DNA of 64,000 nt, from positions 13,474,703 to 13,538,702 of the forward strand of contig CM060131.1 of NCBI GenBank assembly GCA_030522415.1, given 5' to 3'. Both the position numbers and the translations under genes were made by a program. Source of the stretch: Channallabes apus. Lineage: Eukaryota > Chordata > Actinopteri > Siluriformes > Clariidae. Under the pieces are notes generated by a model. The model ran no database searches. It was not told the DNA's origin and saw nothing but the letters and a program-made list of their open reading frames with translations. Each line of letters starts with the position of its first letter. The stretch's first letter is position 1. Shown one piece after another: positions 33,244 to 45,010 of this stretch.

Positions 33244-34200
33244 ATGACGTTGAAACAAGTAAGGAAGGATATCAGAACCTGTATTTCAGTTACTGTTAGT
33301 TAAAGCCCCTGATTAAACTTAAATCTAATCCATTCACAAAGGACATTTCTGCTTCAAACCGTGTCTCATGACCTCATGACGCAGCATTTTCACGGACTGA
33401 ATCACATGCGGGTGGAGATTCTCAAAGAAAACTCCTTTAAACCAGGTAAGAAAGCAAACTCATGTCATTTCTATGTTAAATGTATCTCTTCTATGAGCAA
33501 ATTCATGATTTATGTCAGGAACAACTACTTTGTAGATTGAGTTTTGTGTCCGTGTTTGCTACTGTAGCTAAAACCACCTATATTACCTGCATTAGCATTA
33601 GCTAACTAACGTGGTGATTTTCAAAAACACCGGAGTTTATACAGTAAGTCAGCGGCGCCGAAGAAAATAATTATATTTAAGTACCGTTGGTTAACGATGT
33701 AAAAATTAATAGGAAAGTGACGTAAACATAGAACAAGCTAATTTGGAGTGAGTGCTGTTTGTAGTGTACTGCTTTCTATACTTTATACACACTGTAATTA
33801 AGATTTGCTAACATAAGAACTTGAGCCAGTCCAATTTTTGTTTTTACCTTTTTTTTTTTTTTTTTTAAAGATCAGTAATGAGTTTCTGAGAATTATATCT
33901 GCTCCACTTCAAGCAAGATTACTGGTTTCCTTGGACAAGCAACACTACAAACTAATTGAGATCATCAGAAACTAGGGAGGAACCCGTCAGAGAGAAGACC
34001 AGAGATATAATCTTCATCTTCAAGTTCTTGATCTGGTATGTATGGTACGGTTCAGGACCAGGGAGGGAGCCGGAGACAGCAGAACAAAGAGATGATATTG
34101 CCAGCACCAGCACAGGGAGCACAGTTTTTAGTTTAGATCTCATGTTTACATTTTATTGTATGTGAATGGCTTGACTGTAAACAACAAACAATGCAATAAA
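33244..34200 (+). pseudogene. Candidate three-exon remnant of a fish multigene family
   Basis: Candidate exons are 33244-33258 (MTLKQ, donor GTAAGG), 33385-33445 (HFHGLNHMRVEILKENSFKP, donor GTAAGA) and 33871-33975. The third reads ISNEFLRIISAPLQARLLVS, LDKQHYKLIEIIRN, then a stop. Its spacing F.RI...PL...L...LD...LI...R resembles a segment of a large fish family of uncharacterised proteins. Exon 2 leaves in phase 1 but the recognisable frame of exon 3 needs phase 0, so the spliced frame stops at once. Further family-like text continues in another frame to about 34140. AATAAA at 34195-34200 could end the transcript. Confidence 0.35.
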
Positions 34201-34674
34201 TGTATAAAAAATATATACTGTATATATTTATTGTCTCTTTCCAGGACCAGGCATATCGTTCAATTATTTTTTGGCCAAATAGGCAGTCGTAACAAGAGGT
34301 GAGGGCGCGCGCGTCATCACATGTGCTTAGCCGACTCTGCGTTCACCGTAAACTTCAATATACATTTGTTTATTTGTATATGTATGTTATTAATTGTACT
34401 TTTTTAGAGATTGTATGTGCGTGCACGGAGAGTATGTGTTGATAAGTTTATGTGGATAAGTTGATAAGTGTATCAGAAAGCATTAAAATGTTCATTTGAA
34501 TTAAAATGACACACACACGTCTGTGTATACAGTACATCAATTACATATATATCAATTTCATTAGTTCGTTCATTCTATTTGAAGCTTCGGATGTTTTTTT
34601 TTTTTTGGTTTGGTTAGATTAGTTCTGAACTCGCTTCCTTGAAACTATCGCTAAAACAATGACACACACACATA

Positions 34675-35184
34675 GACACACACACACACACACACACAGA
34701 GACACACACACTCCCCTGAGCCCTCGGGAAACATCCAATCACCGTCGGTATACAAATGAGTCAAGACGTAGCCTAATGTGGTGTCGTGTCGGATTTCAGT
34801 GGTCACGGAGTGGGAAGACTTTGAAGAAGCTGCAGTGACAGTGAACAGCTGAACAACTTCACTTTTCCGTTTACCTCTGAGGAAAAAAAGCTGTATTTTG
34901 TTTGTTTATATCTAGAATTTTTATAGTAGTAAGAGAGAGTTATAGTTTGGTCTGTACTGTTGTTCGCACCCTTGTAGAGAATAAATAAATGAATAACACC
35001 TTCATATCCCCTCTCAAGAGTGTCATAGTCCATTGTTAGTTTTAATGATCTGGCTGAAACTAATTATCACTACATAAGTACCCTAACACCATTGATCATG
35101 AGTCTCAGCTGAACCTAATTCTATACTTGTAACAGAAAATGTAGATGCAGATTCCAAATGTGTATTTATATAATAGATAGATAG

Positions 35185-35216
<32 letters not shown>

Positions 35217-35323
35217 GCTCTACGCAGGGGCAAGAGAGGGCAGCGCACCCTTAAATGTCTGCACATGTTAATATATTCCTAAAATGTATATATTACAAGT
35301 TGATGAACTGATCTGCGGTAGCG
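34675..35323 (+). repeat. Segmental duplication, copy A
   Basis: Runs from the (CA)n and CTCCCCTGAGCCCTCGGG at 34711 to CTGATCTGCGGTAGCG at 35323. It matches copy B at 38217-38909 with only a few substitutions seen by eye, apart from shorter (GATA)n and (GT)n tracts. Frames in it (for example minus-strand 34803-35033) are repeated in copy B and have no domain. Confidence 0.9.
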
Positions 35324-37150
35324 ATGACGTCACAGTCCGACAGCTTTAGAATGATGTTTGATCAGGTCTACTGTATATTCTGAACATAGAACTGCAAAAT
35401 GTCTGATACAGTACTTTGGGGGAAACAAAGACTTAAACTGTTAAGTAATAACATTATTAATAACAAATATGTAATAGTTTTGATATTTGAAAATTTTTTA
35501 TTTTAATGTAAAAGGACTATAGATAGAGACTTATAAGCAGCTGGTGTATCCGGGTTGTTTAATGAACTTTAAGCAAAAAGACAACATGTATTCATCTGTT
35601 TTATATAAATTACTGTTTTAACTTTGACTAGTTTTGGAAGAATAAATTGAATTGTTAAAGTCATGTTTTGCGTGTTTTAATTTTGGGGGATTGTTTGGGT
35701 ATTTAAAAATTGTTTAGTTGAACCAACAACTTCAATGGGCAAAAAATGGGACACAACTTTGTTTTAAATAGTCAAAGAGTTGGGCTGAAAATAATAATAA
35801 TAATTATTGATCATAGAAACAAATGAAACTAGTTAAACACTTGATTATATGTATTTGTGTTTGTGATTGTGACCCATGATAATTTTTTCTCAGTATAAAT
35901 AAATGTTTTGGGTTTTAAGAACTCCAAAAGAGCAACGACAAACTTGGTATTCTTCCACCTTCCACTCCTGGTGTTAATTGCTCTGTGTGTGCGTGTGTGT
36001 TTTTGGCGGGGGGATGGGTGTGTGTGTGTTTTCGGCTGTTCAGCAGTTCTAAACACAAGCACAGTTTTTGTCCTTAACTAAAATACTTCAATACGTTAAT
36101 AATGAATTTATTTTGTTGAATAAGGTAATAAGCGATATTTAAACCAAACCAGTAAGTTAAGTAAGTGTTCCATACATTAAAGTACTGTGTATAACCAAGT
36201 GCCCTAGCAAACACAGTTACAGTACAGTTTACAGTACAAACAGAGTGTGTGCGCTGGGGGGATTGGAAGGTGAGTGAGAATACTCATTTACAAGACAAAA
36301 GACGGTCAGAGGCAGCGCCGTTCTAGACCAGACAACACGGGGTGGGGGGAGGGGGGCATCATGTTCAAGCACTGTTTTTACCTGGCCTTACTGTATAGTA
36401 ACAGTATTGTATTTGCTGAATTGTGTTGAGGCACGCAAACCCCCAGACCACAATAAGGTGGCAATCCCTCAGGGGGAAACTAAAAAATAAATATATATAT
36501 ATATATAATTATATAATAAAATATCCTTAATCCAGATTTTATCAATGACATAACATTTATCTAAGCTGGATGGTCTAATTCTCAAAACCGTTTAACCTAA
36601 AGAAAAACATAACACACTATAACTAAAATATTTACAAAACTGAAAGGTTGTCTTATGAATAATAAAAAATAGAAACTAAATTAAAACAGATGGGCTGTTG
36701 AACAGATCATAATATGTTTTATGTTTTCTGATTATAAATGATATATGGGTTGATTTTAGAAAGGCTAAATCAAATAGCTAGTTTTGGTAATGTCAGTCCA
36801 GTAACTATACTATGTAAAAGTAATTATAATATGAATTAATTAAGGGCAGGACCTAACCTAATGTTAATAATTTACACCATGATAACATTAGTATTCATGT
36901 TTTTGTATTTTTGTATTAACATTTTAAATGTTCAAATGAACGTTTCAGAGTATATAATTTGTCGTGTCATCTGTGATTGAGACCCATGAGTTAAATTGAA
37001 ATATTTTTTATAGGTAGTAAGCCAAGTTTTAGTAACCTGCTTTAGTAATGGGCACTAAAAGACAATGGAACATTACAGAACGTGCGAGTTGACGCCCATG
37101 CACAGATTAAAATGTTCATTTGAATTAAAATGACACACGCATGTCTGTGT
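35324..37150. other. AT-rich sequence with older duplicated blocks
   Basis: No gene. Blocks recur elsewhere: ACACTATAACTAAAATATTT at about 36614 also appears near 39735, and AAAATGTTCATTTGAATTAA at about 37110 also appears near 34485. A short (AT)n lies at 36490-36508. Confidence 0.6.
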
Positions 37151-37152
37151 GT

Positions 37153-37182
37153 GTATATATATATATATGTAATATATATATG

Positions 37183-37230
<48 letters not shown>
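37153..37230 (+). repeat. (AT)n microsatellite
   Basis: A nearly pure AT run with two TGTAAT-type interruptions. Confidence 0.95.
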
Positions 37231-37232
<2 letters not shown>

Positions 37233-37762
37233 CTGCTGGGTAAATATAGGACTAACTAAATGCTGGGTTAATTTAACCCAGCAAGATGGGTTAAATATTC
37301 AATCCAAATGCTAGGTCATATTTAACTATAATGCTGGGTTAATTCTACCACATAAATGGTTCAAATGTTCTACCCATATGTTTGGGGTTTGTTGGTTCAT
37401 TTTAACTGGAATGTTGGGTTAATTCTACCTCACAAATAGATTATTATTATTTTCATGTTTTACAGTGAATCTGTAAAAAAAACACCCATGTCTATTAAAC
37501 AGTTAAATTATTTTGATATACTTGCCTATTACAAAAAAACATACATATATGCAATAAACACCATCCTATTACATGTTCTTAGAAAAAAAATATTTATTTT
37601 TCAAAAGCACAAGAACAGATAATCAACAGCGACATCATTACTATACTATCATTGATAAGGGCGGGATGGAGTAATTGCACAAATAGACTGAGGCAGCTTC
37701 TACAGAGCAGGATCTCTCTGTGACTTCAGATATCTTTTCTGAAGAACAAAACTATCCAGCTA

Positions 37763-38216
37763 TTTTTTTTTTGGTTTGGTTAGATTAGTTCTGAACTCGC
37801 TTCCGTGAAACTATCGCTAAAACAATGTACTGAGCCCTCCTGAGGATATAAAGCTTTATTATTGTGTTTGAATAAATATTCAGATCTACCACAGCAGGTA
37901 ATAAACTATGGTGTGTCATAACCGAAGCAAACACCACGATTATGCCTCGTTTCGTTCGACGGGAACGTGGTTCACTTGGCCGCGGTGTATTATAATCCTG
38001 TGGAATGTTTCACTGTTTATGCTCACATAAGAGGAACAAAAGCTCAATGAGGACTAAACCAATGACTTCGGTAACTCCACTGAGTGTAACATCTGCATAG
38101 TGACACTGAACATCTTCACTTTTCCGTTTACCTCTGAAAAAAAAGCTGTATTTTGTTTGTTTATATTTAGAGTTTTTATAACAGTAGAACAAGTACCCGC
38201 GCGGACGCACACACAT
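37763..38216 (+). repeat. Older partial copies of the 34.6-kb block
   Basis: 37763-37830 repeats GGTTTGGTTAGATTAGTTCT and the following CGCTTCC.TGAAACTATCGC text from 34607-34660. 38098-38180 repeats the CTTCACTTTTCCGTTTACC and GCTGTATTTTGTTTGTTTAT text of copies A and B with more substitutions. The arrangement is out of order relative to copy A. Confidence 0.75.
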
Positions 38217-38764
38217 AGACACACACACACACAGACACACACACATAGACACACACACACACACACACAGACACACACACTCCCCTGAGCCCTCGGGAAA
38301 CATCCAATCACCGTCGGTATACAAATGAGTCAAGACGCAGCCTAATGTGGTGTCGTGTCGGATTTCAGTGGTCACGGAGTGGGAAGACTTTGAAGAAGCT
38401 GCAGTGACAGTGAACAGCTGAACAACTTCACTTTTCCCTTTACCTCTGAGGAAAAAAAGCTGTATTTTGTTTGTTTATATCTAGAATTTTTATAGTAGTA
38501 AGAGAGAGTTATAGTTTGGTCTGTATTGTTGTTCGCACCCTTGTAGAGAATAAATAAATGAATAACACCTTCATATCCCCTCTCAAGAGTGTCATAGTCC
38601 ATTGTTAGTTTAATGATTTGGCTGAAACTAATTATCACTACATAAGTACCCTAACACCATTGATCATGAGTCTCAGCTGAACCTAATTCTATACTTGTAA
38701 CAGAAAATGTAGATGCAGATTCCAAATGTGTATTTATATAATAGATAGATAGATAGATAGATAG

Positions 38765-38802
<38 letters not shown>

Positions 38803-38909
38803 GCTCTACGCAGGGGCAAGAGAGGGCAGCGCACCCTTAAATGTCTGCACATGTTAATATATTCCTAAAATGTATATATTACAAGTTGATAAACTGATCT
38901 GCGGTAGCG
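38217..38909 (+). repeat. Segmental duplication, copy B
   Basis: Near-identical to copy A, offset by about 3.57 kb at the left edge. The (GATA)n and (GT)n inside it (38741-38801) are longer than in copy A. A further short fragment of the unit (GGATTTCAGCGGTCACGGA) follows at 39018-39036. Confidence 0.9.
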
Positions 38910-39036
38910 GAAAAATCCGCTGAAATAGGACAGGCACACTAACCCGCACACACACACATACACACGCGCGCACACACACACACACACAGACACACCTCCC
39001 TTGAGCCCTGCGTCTGTCGGATTTCAGCGGTCACGG

Positions 39037-39997
39037 AAAGACTTTGAAGCAGTTTATATATGAATCTAAGCTTGAACTTATCAGCATTGTAAATATATAA
39101 TACTTTTCAAATAAAATCGCTATTACTTTGACCCTGAAGTTTAGTTTAGCACACACAAAAAAAAACAGAAAAGTCATTTCTGGTAAATCAACGGAATGTG
39201 TAGTTTATTTACAGTAATTCATTAAAAAATGAATATACATTGTACAGTACACGGTAAACACGGGAAAGATTACAAAATGAAAAAACAGTGTCTACTTTAT
39301 AAACAGCTTAGTATGTGCGTCGAGATGCTGAAATCCCTTGCATGTTTTTGCTTCCAAGTGGAGAAATATTTGACCGATAGCCTAGAACAAAAGATCTATA
39401 GGTGTGATCACAACCCCCTCCGACCGACCGTGCCATCAATCACTGACCACCTCAGAAGTTCCCTCCAATGTATGGCTGCAATACTTGTTTTGCAAGTATT
39501 TTTAACACCATTCAAAGGCTTCAAAGGGGCAGTTATCGGCTATGACACGTTGAAGGAGAACTTAATAGTTCTCAAAAATAGTGTAAATGTCTGCAACAAT
39601 CACTAACCATTAAAATGTTTTTTTTTGTAATTAAACACGAAAATATTAATTATATTTCCATATATATACATACACACACACACACACACAAGGGCGTAGG
39701 TTTGCTACCTATGACTCCAACTAATAATAATAACACACTATAACTAGAATATTTACAAAACTGAAAGGTTTTCTTATGAATAATAAAAAAAACATTATAA
39801 CTCAAAAAGATCATATTATGTTTATATATATATATTTTATAGTAACTGAACAGCTCTCTTCTCTCCAATCCACTCATACACCACAGTCTCCTATTTCTCT
39901 GTGCGCGCGCTGCAGCCTGTGAATGAATACACGCAGCGGAGGTTTTACATATTTAAAACGTAAAAAGGTGTCTCCATCATAAATAGCCCTGAATTAA

Positions 39998-39999
<2 letters not shown>
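39037..39999. other. Intergenic with one unexplained open frame
   Basis: A 125-codon plus-strand frame at 39229-39606 includes SLEQKIYRCDHNPLRPTVPS and GYDTLKENLIVLKNSVNVC. Its latter half has protein-like composition but no domain I recognise, and its first part is AT-rich intergenic text. It could be an exon or a transposon fragment. Confidence 0.25.

Positions 40000-40069
<70 letters not shown>
40000..40069 (+). repeat. (AT)n microsatellite
   Basis: A pure AT run of about 70 bp followed by a short (AC)n. Confidence 0.95.
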
Positions 40070-40073
<4 letters not shown>

Positions 40074-40642
40074 CACACACACACACATGTTTTGTGAGAT
40101 TTTCCCTTACTTGGTTTTATCAATTTATATTACTCCCTATAATAATGTAAACATTGCTAATTTATGTTTTGGAAAGAAACTTAAGTAATTATTTCATCTA
40201 TATCTTTCATAAATCACACAACTAAAATATAATTAAACAGTTTATTCACCAACATTACCAAATATTTGTGACATTCACAGTCTAGATCCAAGTTGTCTTT
40301 TTAATAAAAGTGCATTCAGCTAAAATTTGCATCCATAGAAAAAAACTGCACGGCACCAGGGCCTGAAATACTTGTTTTAAACAAAATTGTGTAAAATAAT
40401 AAATAAATAAAATACAGCATTCATTTAGAAATAAAATGCAGCAGAAAATACTTTAAACAAACTGTAGAATAAACGTTAAAACGTAATAGCCCTCTGAAGC
40501 AGTGAAGTTGCAACTTTCAAATCAGCACTCTGGACTAGTGCACTTAAAAGTATGCCATTGAAACCTTAATGCATGAAAACATTTTAAGCTGAACATGTAA
40601 ACACAACATGTAAACACTTGTAGTCAAGCCAAATCAAATGTT

Positions 40643-43111
40643 TTAAGATGATAACTTCATCTTTAAAGCTTGCACTTTTGGTGATAGCTTAATCCCATCA
40701 AGTTCTAGAAGAACTTTCTGAAAATAGCCTCTCCTTCAAGGATTATGGATACACCAACCGGTTCTTCCCCTTCAACAGCACGGACGACAAGGATTTTAAG
40801 AAGGTGTCACTTCGTCTGTCCCCCTGCATAAAATTTACAAGAAAATAAATCATTTATTTTGAGAAGCAAAAAAATCTGAATTGCTTCAACCTGTGCTGAC
40901 TTCATTGAGAAAAAAATAATAATAAAAATAAATGATAATAAAAAAATGACCATCACTTCATATACTTCATATTGTTAAACTTGGGTTAAATTGCTTTATC
41001 TTGCATCAGTAAAACATGGCATGAGATGGCTTTACAGTGTCAGGAAATCCTATGATGAATGCTGAGTTTGTATTTAAAGGGTTAGTCCAAACATGAAAAT
41101 TCGTTCAATAATTACTCATTTATATATACATTTGCATTTATATGCTTCTGTCCAATATAACAAACACTATATTCAAGGTATTAATAAATTGTATAATTAA
41201 TAAGAAAACAATGCTTTACCAGGCAATCATCAAAGAGATCCTCTTCAGATTCACGTCTCATCTTTACACTTTGTTTCTGTGAAAATATTTACATTGTATC
41301 ATTACATAATCTTTTATTCGTACAACTACATTCAGGCATTTCTTCATCTTTTGTAAGTTTGCCTTTATCCAAAGCAAATTACAAAAGAGGAAGGCGTCAA
41401 GCAGTGCTACTAACACAAAGTTTCTGACACCGTTAGAAAATACAAGATAGAACAGTGAGGGATTAAGGAAAAAGTGAGAAGCAAGAATCATGTGTGCAAA
41501 GATTAAGCATGTAGGGTCACAGGATGACTCGACTTATTTTTATTGTCTGCAATGCGATTTAGACAAATTAGAACTGCGGTAAAGCCAGCCGCGGTTCAGA
41601 AGAACACGGTCAAGCCAGCTGCGATTGATTTTAGTGTGCGCACATATTACAGTGATTACGGTAGTTTCAGGACCGACACAGAGAGCACGCGCTTTCAGAG
41701 CGCTTTTCATTTAGACGCCCAGGACTGAGAGATAATACAACATGCTCGTCAATTTTTACTTGCTTATTTATTTGCATTTCTGCTTTAATATCCGTGTTAT
41801 TTATTGGTGACTTTGACGGTTGTCTGTTACAATATTTTTCTTAAATATTCACCATTCAAATAATTGTTTTATGTAGATAAGTTACAGCAGAATTCGTAGA
41901 AAACAGACAAAATAATGTATTTAGTCTTTCTAAATACCAGAATTGATTTTTATTTTGTTTTACTGTTCAAAAGTAGCAGTTATTCTTCAATGAATGTTTT
42001 CTATAATGAGGATTAACGTCTGCTTTGAAGAGAGGTCAAATAAACAAATGTTCACAATGGGGAAAAAAAGTTAAATAAAATGCCTTTATTTCACTTCAGA
42101 GACCTATGAAAAAATAAATTCTAGTAAGTATAAAACGCCATGGTCAGTTTTTATCCCATATAATATACACACATTATATGATAATAAAAAAAAAGTAGAA
42201 AAAAAACAATGATCAGTTCTTATTCAGGACGTCCCATACTATATACACACCACATATGAAACTATTTTACTGCAGCATTTTTGAGATATTGGACATTATT
42301 ACACTTTAAAGGGGTATAAAGACCCCATTTCTAATAAGTAGAAAAAAACAATGATCAGTTCTTATTCAGGACGTCCCATACTATATACACACCACATATG
42401 AAACTATTTTACTGCAGCATTTTTCAGATATGGGGCATTCTCTCTGTGTTGTTCATGAAACTACCGTAATCGCTGTAATATGCGCGCGCACTAAAATCAA
42501 TCGCGGCTGGCTTGACCGTGTTTTTCTGAACCGCGGCTGGCTTTACCGCAGTAAATTAGAGCTGCTGTCAATACTGTATGAACATATGTACAGGTTCTTT
42601 ACTCGTAACTCATTAATAAAGTCCGGCTTCAGAAAAAAAACGTTTATTGCTAGTGCTCTTTTACCATTTAATGCTTTAACACACACGACTCAGTTTGTTC
42701 AGAAATGGCATCTAACTGGCGAGGCTTTGTCTGAACACGCCGTTTTCACTCGGGTTGGGGGTAAGAAACACACATCTCGGTGTATTAATCCGCGCGCTCG
42801 GTTCGTTATTATTTTATTTATTTATTTATTTACCACAGGACCCATGGGGGCTCCGTAGGTTCAGGTTTTTACACGAAAACGGTGTTTTGTGAATCTCCAC
42901 ACTATTAAAAACTGAAATTGCTAATTGTACGTCCTGAGATTAAGATGAACATTAATTGGGAGTCATGAAAGCGAGAATCACATCCAAAAAAGAAAGCTAA
43001 ACTTACCTCGAACACGACAAACTCCAGCTGCAGCCACACCGTGTTGTAACCTCCGTGATGATCCACAACCGACTGATACACAGCGCCGGCACAGCGACTC
43101 CAAACACGCAT
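40643..43111 (-). pseudogene. Minus-strand three-exon locus with family-like C-terminus
   Basis: Exon 1 (43111-43007) reads MRVWSRCAGAVYQSVVDHHG, GYNTVWLQLEFVVFE, with donor GTAAGT. Exon 2 (41276-41220) reads KQSVKMRRESEEDLFDDCL, with donor GTAAAG. Exon 3 starts at 40823 after TTTATGCAG. All junctions are phase 0, but the spliced frame of exon 3 stops after about 26 codons. In its other frames exon 3 encodes VEGEEPVGVSIILEG and, further on, ELDGIKLSPKVQALKMKL ending at the stop at 40643. These are C-terminal signatures of an expanded fish family of unknown function. Exon 3 has therefore lost internal sequence and its frame. A truncated protein of about 80 residues is still possible. Confidence 0.45.
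41573..42552. mobile_element. 980-bp transposon with 97-bp TIRs and 8-bp TSD
   Basis: Terminal repeats at 41573-41669 and 42456-42552 match at 92 of 97 positions, all five differences being transitions. They begin ACTGCGGTAAAGCCAGCCGC. The flanks AAATTAGA (41565-41572 and 42553-42560) are a perfect 8-bp target duplication. The TIR contains a short internal repeat (AAGCCAGC-CGCGG). The interior has no transposase. It holds a direct duplication of about 95 bp (42195-42292 and 42338-42432). An 8-bp duplication with long TIRs suits a Mutator-like or hAT relative, and I cannot name the family. It lies in intron 1 of the minus-strand locus. Confidence 0.85.
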
Positions 43112-43135
43112 GCGCAGTTTAATTTGCACACATTT
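43100..43135 (-). promoter_or_regulatory. NRF1-type site at the start of the minus-strand locus
   Basis: On the minus strand TGCGCATGCG (43117-43108) overlaps the proposed start ATG at 43111-43109. Such sites occur in TATA-less promoters near the start of transcription, so either the protein starts further downstream or the 5' UTR is very short. Confidence 0.4.
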
Positions 43136-43361
43136 TCGGCTTCAGTAGACACACAATACTTCAGACTGAAACACGACTGCCCCCTACAGGTAATGAAGGG
43201 CATGTTCACAGCTTCCCGCACGCAGCCGCACAAAGCCGCGGCAAGTCACGGGATCCCTTTTCTCGAAACGCAGGTTTTTAATGGCGACATCTGTACTGTT
43301 GTTGATTATATTTCCTATAATGAAACACTCAGCACAGGTTTAAATATATCACTCGATATAT

Positions 43362-43437
<76 letters not shown>

Positions 43438-43454
43438 TAGATAGATAGATAGAT
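43362..43454 (+). repeat. (AGAC)n/(AGAT)n compound microsatellite
   Basis: About 93 bp of tetranucleotide repeat, mostly AGAC then AGAT. It generates an artefactual Arg-Gln-Thr-Asp open frame. Confidence 0.95.
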
Positions 43455-43534
43455 CAAAGGATGCAGGCTGTTTGTCAGTACCTCGTGTTATGAAAAATAC
43501 AGCATGGAGAAGAGCTTTATATTAACATATTATT

Positions 43535-43905
43535 AACTTTGCAGTCGCTGGTCCTAAACTCTGGAACACCATTCCACCAGTTACACAAAATTACGGACCT
43601 CCCTTTGTTTAAAGCACAACTAAAGACTCACTTATTTAGAATGGCTTTTAATATTTTATAATTTTATGCTTTTTTTTTTATATAATTTTATCATTTTGTT
43701 TTATTTATTTTTATTATTATTGTTATTATTATTACTGTTACTATAATTTTCATTTATATTCTTCATTTATTTATTTATATGTTTCTTCGTTCCTATATTT
43801 TTTTTCCTATTTTTATTGTAATTTTTAGTGCTGTGAAGCACTTTGGTTCAACTTAGGTTGCTGTAAAGTGCTATATAAATAAATGTTGATTGATTGATTG
43901 ATAAC
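43535..43905 (+). mobile_element. 5'-truncated LINE 3' end (L2/Rex-like)
   Basis: Starts with decayed C-terminal coding text, where LWNTIPP near 43556 and an AAAGCACAACTAAAGACTCA..ATTTAGA segment fit the LWN.LP...FK..LKTHLF motif of fish L2-type LINEs. It ends CTGTAAAGTGCTATATAAAT followed by a TTGATTGATTGA simple tail. Confidence 0.7.
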
Positions 43906-44035
43906 TAATATTCATTTTATATTACTGTAACACCTCTCCTGTTCTACTACACTTCCAGTCTCCTAACACATAGTATGACTGCAGGTGAATCCCTGCTATC
44001 CGATATCACCCATGAGTTCCCTGTTGAGACAATCT

Positions 44036-44170
44036 GATCATTATGATTTATACTTAAATCTTGACACTTTTCTCATTTCCAGATCAAATTCTGTAAAGCT
44101 TCTTTGTGACTATAACGATTGTTTAATAAAACGGATGGATATATATATAGATAGATAGATAGATAGATAC
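44036..44170 (+). mobile_element. LINE/SINE 3' tail fragment and (GATA)n
   Basis: CTGTAAAGCTTCTTTGTGAC and AACGATTGTTTAATAAAA resemble the common CTGTAAAGCTGCTTTGNGACAATG fish tail. A short (ATAG)n follows at 44145-44168. Confidence 0.45.
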
Positions 44171-44639
44171 GTTATTCATTCCAATACAGTATATATTTCA
44201 CGAAAGTGTGTAATACAGTATAATATAAATGCCTTTTGGTAAACAAGATAATTACTGGTAGCCACAGTAGCTGAAATTTCTGGAACTGATTTGAGAGCAA
44301 GAAATGGGGGGAAATGTGTCTCTCAGCTTCCCACTGGCTTCTCGTTCTGGTGCAAGAGCCTTTGGCTGTCTTCACTGCAGTCCAGAACACAGGGGGTTTG
44401 TGGGTAATCTGTCCACTTGTTTGGATAATCTGCCATCTGCTAAAGTGACTCCTGGCTTTACCTCAGAAACAATGGAACAGCAGGATGGTTTGTATACTGT
44501 ATATTGTAATACACTAGTTTGGGCATTGCCAGTCATTTCTGTTTAAAACCCTCAGAGTGAGAGCTGTGCAACAAAAGCTTGTGTAGAAACCACCAATGAT
44601 ATGATTTTGCAAAACTCATGGGACAGCACTGTTTATCAT

Positions 44640-44757
44640 GGAGAATACCCCAGGGTACACGACAGGAGCAAACTCCACACACAAAGACCAGAGGCAAGAT
44701 TCAAACCTCCGACCCTGGAGCTGTGAGGCGGCAGTGCTAACCACTAAGCAACTGCTT
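44640..44757 (-). mobile_element. tRNA-derived SINE head, minus strand
   Basis: The complement reads TGGTTAGCACTGCCGCCTCA, then GGAGGTTTGAATCTTGCC and TGTGGAGTTTGCTCC, matching the head of the SINE at 17843 and 63832. Confidence 0.7.
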
Positions 44758-44872
44758 TATCTTTTTTTAATTTATTTTCATCATTTTTTAATTAAAAAAA
44801 AAAATTATTATTATTTATTTTATTTTATTTATTTATTTATTTATTTATTTTATTTTATTTTATTTTATTTAA

Positions 44873-44904
<32 letters not shown>

Positions 44905-45010
44905 TTTTTGGTTAAATTTCTTTCATTTTTGTGAAGCTGCTTTGAGACAATGACCATTGTTAAAAGCGCTATATAAATAAAATTGAATTGAATTGAATTG
45001 AAATTGAATA
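44758..45010 (+). repeat. (TTTA)n tract and LINE 3' tail
   Basis: A T/A-rich (TTTA)n-like region (44770-44915) precedes CTGCTTTGAGACAATGACCA and GCGCTATATAAATAAAATTG with an (AATTG)n end, a standard fish LINE/SINE terminus. Confidence 0.75.

Noticed and set aside
42430..42858. 142-codon plus-strand frame
   Set aside because: Its first third is the right TIR of the 980-bp transposon, and the rest is flanking sequence with no motif.
43055..43444. 129-codon frame with Arg-Gln-Thr-Asp repeats
   Set aside because: The repeat is the (AGAC)n microsatellite, and the upstream part is antisense to the better-supported minus-strand exon.
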